Below the pieces are notes generated by a model. It saw only the letters and a program-made list of their open reading frames with translations, made no database searches and had not been told where the DNA came from. A program made the position numbers and the translations under genes. Positions 23,640 through 36,000 of a DNA stretch of 64,000 bases are shown one piece after another (position 1 is the first letter of the stretch; every line of letters starts with the position of its first letter). The stretch is from Porites lobata (taxonomy: Eukaryota > Cnidaria > Anthozoa > Scleractinia > Poritidae): positions 1,002,001 to 1,066,000 of the forward strand of contig CALNXK010000081.1 of assembly GCA_942486035.1 (NCBI GenBank), in the 5' to 3' direction.

Positions 23640-24472
23640 TCATTTCTTGTCATCTTCCTTTACACAAATCTCATGTACACCAAATATTCTACGAGAAAAA
23701 AACAAAAGCAACACAAAAATAAATATTATTCACATTCCAGTACAAAGTATTCTTATATTAGTGCGTTTTAATGAAAGAGATACCAGAGTTAGGTTACATT
23801 CATGTAGCATATTGGTCTGACTCGCCACTCGGCAAGCGCAAAGACGGTCCACTCTCACTGATAAATCTTAAAAACACGGGGACTTAGGCGGAACCTCGAT
23901 ATAACATTTTCATGTCCAAGGGACCAGCAACAAAGTGCTTCTGATTGGTTGCAAATTTGCTTCAACCAATTTAGAAACATTATGAACCCAGATCTACTTA
24001 GCGCTGCGTCATCAGTGTAAAAATTCTGCGTTTGTTGCTCAGGCGTCATTTCGCGGAAAACCGTTGATGACGTCGCGAAATGTCGGCTGTTCCAGGTTAT
24101 CATGATGGACATCTTCGGGAGCCCATCACCCAGAGTCCCCCATTTCTCTAAACCTTGTGCGGAAAATGGCCACTACTACTTTTGGACTAAACACTTTTCA
24201 GTACTTAGCTATTTCCACCCAGAATTTTCTGCCCGATGAAACGAGACGCCCTCCTGATCTGAATACTTTCAAACGATGTATAAAGCAGTTAACTTTTAAA
24301 AAATAGTTGTATGTATTACATAGGTGTGTAACTGATGTCTATATGGCATGTAATTTAATAGTACTATTTCTATTTTCATTTCATTTTATTTATAATTATT
24401 TCTCTTTCGGAGATGCTATCAGAAATGCTATTCTAAAATCCGAATTGAAAACAAGATATGATTATTGATTGC

Positions 24473-24543
<71 letters not shown>

Positions 24544-27500
24544 CATTACTAAGGGCTGTTCATCTGAAGCTATAACAGTGCCTGATCAAGATGGCTCGTA
24601 TCGAAAAAAGAAAAAAATCCAAAGCTGAAGTTCAGGGAAGTTATTTATTAACATTAATTAAAGGTTACCAGGTTTTCTCGGCTGGAAATGAGTAATAGTG
24701 GACCGAACTTGCAAGAATGTAGGAAAAAGGGTTTACTCGAAAAGGAGATCAGCTTCCTTTCGCTTTCGCCGCCATTTTTTTTTGTTTCACGTGCGGACGC
24801 AGGCGAAAACACGCGGGAAATCGAAACTTGAGACTGTTCTAAAAATAAAAAGATACGAGCAAAGCCAGACTCAAGAATACAGTGTTTATGGAGGCTCCTC
24901 CTGATGGGCTCCTGTCATCGTTTAAAATTTTTGGAAACTTGTGGCGCAGCTTGTTCCAGGCGTTCAGATTTCCCTCGTTTTTCCCCTCGTTTTCCCCGCG
25001 TAGGATTTACCTCGCTCCTCACCTACCATGAACGCCTGGAACAGGCCACTTGCGGCGCGTTTGAAGATTTTTGTTTTCTAAAACAAAGCAAAGAAAAGCA
25101 AAAAAAGGAAAAAAACTTACCCAACTTGTTTACAAACCAGTCCCGCCTTGCATGGCCCACACGCTTGTTGAACTTGAGCTCCGATGTAGACGTTTTTGAA
25201 GTAATTGATTGGCCCACATACCATGTTTTCCTCCAAAGGAGGTTTGCAAACCGAAATATGAGGGTTTATAGCTGGTTCTCTACGAGAAAAAGATGTTCAC
25301 AGAAAAATAAATGTCACCATTATCATTGAAAAAAAAATCATATAATTACATAATTATTCAAATTCCAGTTACTGACAAAACAGGGATTTGTGAAAGTGTG
25401 GTGAAATGAGATATGCTAACCGCAGGCTTATGGTAGATTTCCTCGGTTTTCCGATAGAAGAGAAGAAAGAAAACACAATCATTATAATAATTATGAAACC
25501 GTTCTAAACCTAATTTTTAACTAGAAAGGTCATTTTAAGTTAATGTTACAAAAGGGCTCAATCTCAAAACTTTATAGCAACTTGGTCTACCTTCTCACCG
25601 AAAAAAAATTCATACAGTGCAACCTTTCTTTTGGGACACCTCTATTTAGGGGACACTACAAGATTGAGTCTCACTATTCAAGAAAAGGGACACTTAAAAC
25701 CAAGTTTAACCTCCAATCAAGGGACACCTAAATTTAACTTTAAGTGTACACATTGATAAATATAAATGTTTACTAGTCACAAAATGTGGCGACAGCTTTC
25801 AAAAGATGAACAATCTCACTTAAACCGATGCATTGCACTTGTGGAATCAACACACAACATCGTAGAGATAATTTTATCGCGATTGTTTTAGACATTATCT
25901 AGCTGCTTAAAATAATGACTGTAGCAGATTCCGAGGCAGAATAAAGGAAAAAATAATTTGTTTGTTTGGTTCATTAGTAACAAACTTTACAGCCCAACCT
26001 CCATTCATGGGAGACCTCTATTCAGGGGACTCTTGCCTTGGTCCCTAGTTATTTGTCTTCTGAATAGAGGTTTCACTGTACATTTACGATTGCATTGAAG
26101 ATTGAGATTCTGACTTCACTAACACGAGGCATTAAATGAAAAGTTTATTTAGGATAAGTTGGTTAGTCATCTGATGAAAACGTATCCTAGTTAAGTTATT
26201 TCAATACCATAGCTATAGCAAAACGCTATCATATCTTCTAAGCTAGAACATGTAGCCAGACACGAAAAACCACTTAAACACCCTTGAGAAGGGGCCAAAA
26301 AAGCTGTGGAAACGTATAGCCCTACTTATGCAGTGGCGCAAAGACCCAGGGAGAAGGCTCAAGCGAAAACATAGAAGGCTAAATACGTTGTTATGTTATA
26401 AACTACTGCAAGAATAACTACGTAATTCCAAAAGAGCGTAGGACCAAATGCATAAATACATAAAGTACCCAAACACGTTATTCTGAACTCGAAAGCCTGA
26501 TATGAGACAACGGAAAAGAAACTTTATACAATAAAACGAAAACGATCACGACGATTGAGCTAACGTAGAATGGCACAAACCTCTCACCAAAACCATAAAT
26601 AGCTCGAAACTATCCCACAACCCCTGGCGCGCCTCTCAACCGTGCCGTCAGAATATTAATTTCTGACTCTGATTCGTTCCCATGTCTCTCAGACGTCAGA
26701 AAATTTCAAACATTTTCTGTACAAACCTCACACAGCATGTTCCTGGTGGATCTTTACAATCATCGTGTCGGTCACAAAATGTCCCAGGTGCCCCTGGGGC
26801 CGCGTCTTTCTTACATCGACCGTAAGTACACTGTCCTTTACAACACTGGCCATTTTGTGTGCACGCAACATTTTCCTTTAGACAATGAACGCATAGAAAC
26901 ATGTGGCAGTATTTTCCTAAAAAAAAATAAAGCCAAATTGATCAGCGAATTTGTCTTTCTCCTTCAAGCGAAAATGGGTAGCTTATGCTGCAGTCTTGTA
27001 CAAATTTGTGTCATAGGTTCTTACGAAGCTGTTATTTTGCAGAGTGGAAAATCGACAAATACTGAGTGGCGCACGCAACATAGGGTAACTGTACATTGCT
27101 GATATTGTATACCATCTTTCTATATGTATAAAATCATCAACATTATTTAAGACTGGATTCTTAATAAACAACATTCAGCAAACTTTAGGACCTCTTTAGA
27201 CTGTTCCAGGCTCCAAGAAAGAAATCACCATGTTACTGTCAGAGCCAGGCACAAGCTATAGTTAGGAGCTCTTAAAAAACAAACAAACAAAAAAGAGTAC
27301 AATGATTCTGAGTAAACCTAGCACATATAATTATTGGATTACCCGGGTCACAACGTTTGTGAGCATTACATTCTTGAGAATAATATCCTGGGGCAAGCAT
27401 GCGCGGTTGCGCTCTTTGTGCTCCACTGTCAGCAACTGATGGCATTTGATCGGGATCCAGCTGTGGAAATGGCAGCAGGCCCTGTATGAAAATAAATCTG

Positions 27501-28602
27501 ATTATAAGCTATGTTGTTTATTTTGGGACATTTTCCTAAGAAAACTGACAAAACAAGTCGTCTCCTTCACTAACAATTCGAAGAACGAGATTAAAATTAC
27601 AACCACGACAGACTGCATAAAAAATGATGTATAAGAACTGGTGTTGCAATTATATAGTTGACCTATAAAGTGCAGTTAGCGTTTCTTTGGTGGAATCACT
27701 GACGCCTTCAGAAAAGTGATTTGAAAAGCAAGGGCTCAATAGATATGACCGAAATATAGCTTCACTTCCAAAGCAAATCTTTACTGGTTGATCCACATTA
27801 ACTTTGACTAGATTGAGAAGAAAATATTGCTATATAATTACCCATCAGTGATGTTTTTTTCATTCATCGAAAAATTAAATACACACCTCTTTGTAAAATT
27901 TAACCGTAATATTCTTCTGTCAGAACTATTTAACCCTTCAGCCCTTTAGTGCTCTTTAGTATATAACTGGGATCACGGAAATGTTTAAGCCAAGTACAAA
28001 CGCCGGTAAATTATTATTTCTGTAAATTTGTTTTGATTTCGAAACACAATTAGTAAGTATTATTGTGACTGTACATAAACAATATAGATATCGACGGCAA
28101 AGGATGCCGATGCAGCTTTAACCTAAAACAATTTCAGTGTTAGACAGAACAGTTGACCTATATTGGGCTTCAATGAGAGTAATACAACTAGCAGAATTTC
28201 ATCGCTCTAATATTAATCCTCTTTTATTGGTAACGACGCCTCTGAAGTGTGGCTGGTGACTGGTCCCAGTTTTTAATTTTACCATACCTCCACTGATATG
28301 GTAACTTACCCGGCATCAAATAATGAAATTAAAAAACCCCTTTCAATGTTGTTCTCATGCTAACTTCGCAAGATTTTTTTTTTTTTCACGGTGAATTGGA
28401 GGAAATTTAATTACCGTAAGTTCTTATGTGCCTTTCCCAGCGTGAAGTTGCCTACCTTTTTAACTCTTTCACTGTCGGCTGGCCTCGATTCCTGTCTCCA
28501 TCGTTGCTTTAAGGAGGTTTTTTTCTTGGGAAGTGCAGAGAGCAACCAAACTTGACTCAATACGGTGCCTATTAGAAGCCACCAATTTGATTGAAAGTTC
28601 AT
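23640..28602 (-). CDS. Dickkopf-like secreted protein 2
   Basis: Exons 28456-28602, 27343-27460, 26727-26916, 25121-25279, 23640-23688; phases 0, 1, 2, 2 close to 220 residues. Exon 1 is a signal peptide (MNFQSNWWLLIGTVLSQVWLL) plus a basic stretch. C1 (about residues 80-122) has ten cysteines and is split by an intron after ECNAHKRCDP; C2 has ten cysteines and is split after TCCV. The last exon (GIFGVHEICVKEDDKK) nearly matches the end of gene 1 (GIFGVHQVC), and C1 shares LKENVACTQNGQCC with it, so the two are close paralogues. Unlike gene 1, the end of C1 and the start of C2 share one exon. It lies head-to-head with gene 3 (about 800 bp apart) and tail-to-tail with gene 1. Role inferred as a secreted Wnt-pathway modulator. 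Confidence 0.9.
24473..24543. repeat. (ATTG)n microsatellite
   Basis: About 17 perfect tandem copies of the tetranucleotide ttga/ttgattga, within the last intron of Dickkopf-like gene 2. Confidence 0.97.
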
Positions 28603-29409
28603 TCTTTTCAAATGAACTCTTTAAAAACCCTAGTTTTATCAAGGCCCTCGTTATAGACCGGCTAAGTTACAGAGTTTTTGTCAAGCTTAAGTTATTATTT
28701 CATAAACTTATTCATTATTAATAGTCAAAAGAAAAAAAAAGTCAATATTTGATCTTAAAACTCTTTTGGTGCTGATCTTTGAAACTGATACATATTTTCT
28801 CCAATTTTGCCAAGATAAGATTATAACTTCTATGGAAATTTGAAAAGTTCGATGTAGTACAGTGTTATTTATTTTATTTTTTATATTTTTTTCAACTGTT
28901 TATACGAGCGAATCAATAAGTTGTGAACAAAGCTGGTACCAGCACTTTAGGACAATAGAGGACAGTCCTCGAAAATTTCTATTTTCACCACTTTGCAAAG
29001 AATCGACTAAGAAGTCTCTTGCTGCCGTTTCACTTCAAGGAAATTCATCGAGCGATAATCCCTGTTAGTTTTTTAATACCTTGGCACTGCTGATTCTGTA
29101 AACCAGTAGTTTAAGTTGCATTCCTGTCGGCCAAAGGTCCATAAAAGATTCCGCTGACCATAAAACAACAATCTTTTGATAAGTAACATTGTGTTTAGAT
29201 AGCAAGAGTCCTTTCGGTGCGTTTATTTGCCTTATCTTGCATTGCCAGATTTGTGTACGCTGATTTTCTGTGGTAAGTGGTATTCATACATCGCTTCTGT
29301 CACACTTGCTTCCTTTAACCGGTTCGAGTCTATTTCCAAGACTAATAAAATATTCATTAATTAGCCTCTAGAAACAAGGGTCCTTGCCTTCTTGTTAAAA
29401 TGACTTAAA
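28603..29409. other. head-to-head interval between Dickkopf-like genes 2 and 3
   Basis: About 800 bp between two divergent start codons. It is the only room for both proximal promoters unless untranslated exons exist elsewhere. No specific regulatory motif could be assigned by eye. Confidence 0.4.
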
Positions 29410-31961
29410 ATGTTATTGGAAAAAAGCCTATTCTTGTTTTGTAAAGTGCTCGTCTTCTTTATAAATGCATATGGTGCCACTGAAACGAAGAATACCACCA
29501 ACGCTTTAGCAGAACATCATCTTGGAGGAACTTTAGGAAATAAACGGGTTAGTTTCTTTAGTCATTGGGCTAGTTTGCTACAACGAGAGTACCTTTTAAT
29601 TTTAGCAGAAGTTCGTTCATATAAATACTCTAACTACAATACATATTGTATATGAACGTAAACCTCATCGGGTTAATATATGATCCTAACTTGCGTTGCG
29701 CGTATTGTATGTTTTAATAAGAACTGACATTGTTTGTATTTTCTCGCAAGATGTCAATACTGGTACCAAAGCGAAAGCAAGTCGGAAAAACCTTGTGACC
29801 TTTTTCTTCGTAAAATTAAAAAATGAGAAAATGTCACATTTTAAATATAATCTTTATTAGCATTGGTTAATCATGACCATAATCAAATTTAGTTTGATCA
29901 ATTAGTTGATAGCTGCTTAGAAGATTATTATAAAAACTTATTTTACAAGTTGTAAACACCAATCGAATTTAGCCAATCAGAAGCAAACATGACAAAAATA
30001 GTGACATGCCAACATTGGTGTAAATTTTTGCAGCAAACTAAACTGAATTAGGCAGCTAATATTTGACAGAAACGTGTACAATATCACAAGAGCATTTCCA
30101 TAGATTTTTTTTCTTTAAGTTTTTTTTCTACTTCTGGCATGGACAAGTAGGGAAAATCCGTCCACTCCGCTGGAAAAAAATGCTATAAAATTAATAAATT
30201 ACCAAGTTTGAAGGTGATTTGCTGAAAACTAACGAAGATGGAGCTCCTCAAAGTCGCGAAATTTTACAGAAAAAATTCAGTTCAGTTCAGTTCAGTTCAT
30301 ATATTTTAGTTTGTATATATCAGTTCTCCCTAAATATTTTGCCCCCCACCAAACAAACGTCTATAAATTTTTGCAACTTTGTGGAGCAGCTATCGCGTGC
30401 TTATTAGAAATATCACTTTCAAACTTGGCAATTGTATCAATTTTAACTGAGGTGCTCTTTCCTGTTGTGTCAATCGATTTTTCCTAACAGCTAGTGCATG
30501 TCAAAACTTGAAAAAGCTGTGGATAGGTCTTTTTTACCCGTAAAGTATTCTTACTAGCTTCCTATACCATGTATAACAGCGCGCTTTACCCAAGGCTCCT
30601 ACCAATAACTAAAAGTGATTTTGCCTTTCTTTCTTCCTTTCTTTTTTTTTTATAAATAGCAATTTATTTCTGGCTTACCTCCTCATATGTCACCTTGGCA
30701 TTTCCGAGCTATGGTGGAGGCTGGTACCGAAGAGTGTAGCGTCAATAAGGACTGTCCAAAAGGAAGATTTTGTGACGTTCACACGTGTAGGGTCTGTGTA
30801 CACGAGAATGCAGCTTGCCATTTTATAGGTGAGAACATGTCGGCACCTGTTAAATCGAGTTATCACGACGCGACCATGACAAATGGCCCTTTGAGCTATG
30901 GCCATGCAGACAACTTCTCTTAAGAACGCAAACACATACAAACTTATTTCTTCATGGGTTTCGTCCACAAGTGAAGAACGCAAACGATTGTCTTAAAAGA
31001 CTCGACCCTCTGAGCAGTTCTTCCTTATGCGAACAGCCGTGAACGGATACGTTTGTATGCATTTTATACCAAGTCAAAAACACTCTTGTGGATATTGTCT
31101 TCTATTAATTAAGGGTCAGTAAATTGCGAAAATCAGTTCCCCGAGTTTAGTGTAAACTTCATGATCACTGCATGCAACTGTGAAACTTATACATTCTGAT
31201 CCACAACTGAAATGTCCTCTGAACTAAAGGACGAAGAAATGTATATAATATTTTTTTTCCCAAGGTGTTTCAAGCCGCTATTAATTGTTTATGGTGATTT
31301 GTTCCATTACTAACTTTCAATCTTGGAAAACATCGGCGTGACTTTTTTAGTCCACTTTCCCTGTTCGATTCTTTTGCTAGCGAACCCAACACTGATCGTT
31401 TTGATGATCTAGCTACTAGTAATCGGTAACATTTAGCAAGACTAGACCTAGACTAAAAATCTGGTAGCACTTAGTCTTCGTTACGTTGCTGCTCACGAGA
31501 ATTTAATGGTGCTTATTTTTGTTTTCTAAACCAAATTAGGAACGTGTTGCGAGGGCTTCACTTGTCAATATGGCCACTGTACTAAAGGTGTAAAGGAAGG
31601 AGAGCCCGGAACGTATTGCGACAGGACCTCGGACTGCCTCGGTAAAGAGTCGTGTTGCGTTCGGGAAATTTCCATCAACCCACACACATCTCTATGCAAA
31701 CCACTGCTGGATGAATTTGAGTCATGTGGTCCAATCAACTTATTCCATCACATTTATAACGGAGGAATGGTGGAACCGGACTGCGGGCCGTGCAAAGCAG
31801 GACTGCAATGTAAAAATGTTGGGTACGTTATATGTTGAATGTTCGCTCGCAACAAACAAACTAGGACGTGCTTCAAGAAGACGTGGGTATAGTGGTAACT
31901 GTAGGGGTTCGTTGCTGAAAGTAATTTTGACTAAGCAGTTACTCGACTAAGGAGATAGTGG

Positions 31962-32029
<68 letters not shown>

Positions 32030-32131
32030 TAGGTTATTAGAGAATTATAATTTGAAATTGCTTTCTGTTCCTTTTTTTTTTTCAGAACGAAAGGCCTCCA
32101 TTTCATTTGCTTGAAAGAAAACGAGGACTGA
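29410..32131 (+). CDS. Dickkopf-like secreted protein 3
   Basis: Exons 29410-29547, 30660-30828, 31540-31822, 32086-32131; phases 0, 1, 2 close to 211 residues. Exon 1 gives a signal peptide (MLLEKSLFLFCKVLVFFINAYG). C1 starts near residue 72 (EECSVNKDC, FC, TC, VC, AC) and is interrupted by an intron before TCCEGFTC, a position not used in genes 1 or 2. Exon 3 carries the end of C1, the linker and most of C2 (YCDRTSDC, SCC, LC, SC, DCGPC, QC); the tenth C2 cysteine is in the short last exon (GTKGLHFICLKENED). Both domains have ten cysteines. C2 shares INPH, CKPLLDE and CGPCKAGL with gene 2. Secreted Wnt-pathway modulator by inference. Confidence 0.9.
31962..32029. repeat. (TAC)n microsatellite
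   Basis: About 22 uninterrupted copies of tac/cta in the last intron of Dickkopf-like gene 3, about 60 bp upstream of its final exon. Confidence 0.97.
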
Positions 32132-33053
32132 CCCCTTGCGCCACATTAAAACATGACAAGTTTAAAAAATTTGGGCTCCTGTTGGGTTCTTGTTGAGTTC
32201 TTGTAAATTTTCGAAGTTGTTAAGAACGTTTTAGTAAATTAGTAAATTGTTCGTCTCTCTATTCATACGAATTCATTACACTGATGGCTTATCACAAAGA
32301 CATCCAATTTTAGGCATAACGACTTTTAAAACATGCTCTAGACTATTATACGTGTTGCTGTTACTGAACGTTTTAACTGCACACTACGCGTAACGTAATA
32401 GTAAGAGACCTTAAAAACAAATATATATGGGACGATTGCCTCTTACCCGTAGGAAATAAACGAACAAAATAGAACAAAACGTTGTGTCTTACTGTAAGGT
32501 CGACCCTATAACTGGACCACTTTTGTGGCTATACCTCTAGACCGCAATCGGTCTCTTATTTTTCTTTGCAAAGTTACTCGTCTCCACGAGCAACTAAAGA
32601 GAGCGTCAGCCCGAGAAGAAAAGATGAGAGACTACTGTCTTTTTTCGTCTCTTCCTAATTCCTTATTGTGACGTCGTTATTTACCTAGTCGCGCTGCCTG
32701 GGATAACAACTGGATGGATTTTATGAGAAAAGGCGCACCGCAAGCAGTCTAGTCTACCTCTACAGTGTATAGCCTTGGAGAGAATGGACTTTTACGTTAT
32801 TACCTTTTTTGTCACCCACACTAGTACTTACAGTGTCTGTGAATTTTCTTTTTGTAATAGGAGACTGAAATATAGGCAAAATTTGTAGTTCTTTCTTTTT
32901 TTTATTTATTTTATTTATTTCTTTATTAAGTTATATTTAGATATTACAAAATATAGTTTCCTCTTTTTCATATTACTAGATCATAACATTACTCTTTACT
33001 GCGCATCCATCTATATTCCTGCGACTACCCAGGAACTTTAGAACTTCAGGGAT
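32132..33053. other. interval between convergent Dickkopf-like genes 3 and 4
   Basis: No coding exon seen. Expected to hold the two 3' UTRs. Confidence 0.45.
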
Positions 33054-36000
33054 TTAGAACTTTATTTTTTTACTCTTCTCGTCGTTCGATTTCGTTTCTT
33101 TCTCGGGTTTTTCATATCCGATTAGTTTTGTCTCCTCGGAACTGAAAACCTCGGAATCCCGGATACAGCGCATGCGTCCAAGAAACCTAACAAAACATAA
33201 AAGAAAACCTTTGAGGATGGAAATTGAAAGCGGAGGGAGGGGAGTCCGAGTGAGCATCTCATCTAAAGATTCTAAAAATTCCATTCTAGAAAGAAAGGAT
33301 GAAAGTACAGCAGGTTTACTTGGCTAGAAAATAGTTGCAGCTTAATTAAAACCATCAAACACAAAACTTTCTTTCAGAAACTTGAAAATGGCACAGATTC
33401 CCCGATTACACAAAAAGCTTCATGAACATTACATAGGGTGATCGTCAAGAGAGGTTGCATGACGTCCGCTAATGGGAGATTAGGGATCTTACAAAACTAT
33501 GACGGGGAAGGCAACGGGGACGTCTATATCATAGATCATGTGAGCAAAGCAAAGCCTCTGCGCGTGCATCAGGTATTTTTGTAAATTTCTTTGCCGTCCC
33601 CGGCTGCACAACTACGACGTAAAATGACCAAATTTTAGGTCGACTGGAGAAGGCACACAGCAAAGTAGTTTAAGGCTCGGAGGTGTTCACCTCTCTTCCA
33701 GTATCCTAACTTTCAAGTAACTGGGTGATTTGGAATAACGGCCAAGAAGTTTGAAAAATCTACTTTCTAGTCGGACCGATCCATTGACGTCGCCGTTGTC
33801 GAATCGGAGGGTCCCTAAAAAAAAAAAATCAAAGCCGCCAGATTGAAAAGGCCCATGATCAGACCCCAGAGAAAGTTCTTACCCAACAGTCTTGCAAACC
33901 AGCCCCTTTTTGCAGATATTGGACAAGTCTTGCTCACTTCTCCTGAACAGATTAAACATGCTTTGAATTGCATTTCCACAAACTGAACCCTCCTCTAACT
34001 TGGCCATACAGACACGGGTGAAGCGGCTGATATCAGCTTGTTCTTGGCAGCTGAGTTCCTCATTGGAGTGACATTCACTATCGGAGTCACAGAAAGTACC
34101 TACAGAAAACAGCAAAGAAAGTCAATTGATAGACAAACACCTCCTACCTGCAATAATAAATTAGCCTGCGTAGCAAGCGTTTGCAGTTGAGTCATTGCGC
34201 GAAAGTTAGAGCGGGAGCAAAAAAAGGCGTTCTCGACGAACTCGCGCGGAAAGGCTTGCTACGCAGGCTAATAATAAATAAACATTAAGTATTTATTAAC
34301 ATATTCTTGTTGAAATTCGTAAATAATATTAATAACTAGAGGGATCATTGATTACGGATCCGCGCTCGTCACTCACGGAAACGAAATCGAGCTGAAAGGA
34401 GTTCAGTTTCCCGGCCGAGATGCCCTTGATAAAATCAATAGGGGCGGCTAATCGGCAGTCACCCGTGATACCTCAAACATTTCTGGCTTTGTACCACAGG
34501 AACACCAAGATTGGAATGCGTTCTGACGAGCGGGATAATAATAATAATTCCATTATTTACCCTCGGCAGTACTTATAGCAGTAATGCTTGTGAGGCCAAG
34601 CAAATACCTGAAACAAATAACTTAAATCAAACATAGCAGGGTTAAGAATCCCAACTGGCTGGAGGCAAACCAGCTGGCTACTGTTTACAAGCGTGGACGA
34701 GGATTTGAACTAGTGACTACCGGTGAACAAATCCAGCTAGCGGTCAGGGCGGGACTTGAACTCGGGACCTCCGAATTGCAAGTCCAGGGCTCTAACCACT
34801 CGGCCAAAAAACACTGGCTCCTATATCTTATATTTACTTTAGATAAGTTCCTTTTATTCATGAAAAACTTGAAACTGGTTTTCACAAGAAGATAACAACC
34901 AACCAACACACCCAAAACTGATATCACAGCCTGGTAGTGATAATGACCTTGCCTGAGTTTCACATGATCGCGTCGTTGGTCATGGGTAGTGAGATTTTAA
35001 GCTGTTTCAATTAATATTCCTTTTTCCCTTTTAAAGGAAAGGAAGAAGAGCCCAGGCCAGCTTTGCTGTCCTAGAGACCGGAATTAACACGCCTAGCGTT
35101 TCACATGTGGTGGGAGTTGGATTATTAAAAAAAATCGAGAGAGTGTTACATTGTCATGATACTGACCTACATTCTGTGAACTTGCCGAAAAGGCAGGAAC
35201 ACGGTTTCATGGAATAATGACAAACCTGCACTTCCCTCCTCAGCATTTGCTATGCAGCGACCCCAGGTACATCTGTATTTTCCCCCTTTGCTGTCACATT
35301 GGTCTTTCTGGGTGCAAGCTTCTCCGGCGTCCAAAAGCTTCTTACAGAATCCGTAGAACGCGTCACAATAAAGGCCTTTCTTGCAATCTTCAGGTTTGCT
35401 GCATTTCTGAAATTGGATGACGAAATAACGCTTCAGTAACACAGGGAACATACATATATTTGTGCAATTTATATGCATTGCTGAATGGCAACCACAATTA
35501 CTTTACACTTCGATTACACAATTCATCAATAAGTCCTGCCTATAAATCCTCACTTGAATAAATAAATAAATAAAATGTCTTTATTTCGCCCGTTATTAAC
35601 AAAGGTTACAGAGAGTGAAGTGTGCAAATCATGACATCGCACAGATTGTTTACAATAATCATATAAAACCTGATAAAACATTGGACGTGGATCACCCTTG
35701 AAGTTAGTCCTGTTTTGGAAGATTACCTATTTTTTTGTTTTATTTTTATTATTCATTGTTCTAGTTTAGTCGACACTTAGACAACGAACACTTCCCGTAA
35801 TACCTTGGACATTTAATCGTGGCCCCAATGCCATGCAGGCCTAGCGGCTGAATTTCATCCGATTACTTCGAGTCGTTATTACTCCCGTTGTTACTGAGGG
35901 AGTAATAACGATTCAGGCTAATGCAGGCCGTTTCAGACACCGCTTTTAACACTTTTCCTGGTTCAAAGGTTGTTCTCTTACTGGACAGTCCGACCGCTAA

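Noticed and set aside
24904..25329. 141-residue + strand ORF
   Set aside because: Lies opposite the C2 exon of Dickkopf-like gene 2, which has the conserved cysteines and correct phases.
33776..33821. Alternative last exon of Dickkopf-like gene 4 (DPPIRQRRRQWIG)
   Set aside because: Phase fits, but it lacks the conserved final cysteine. The exon at 33054-33186 also fits and reads GFLGRMRC.
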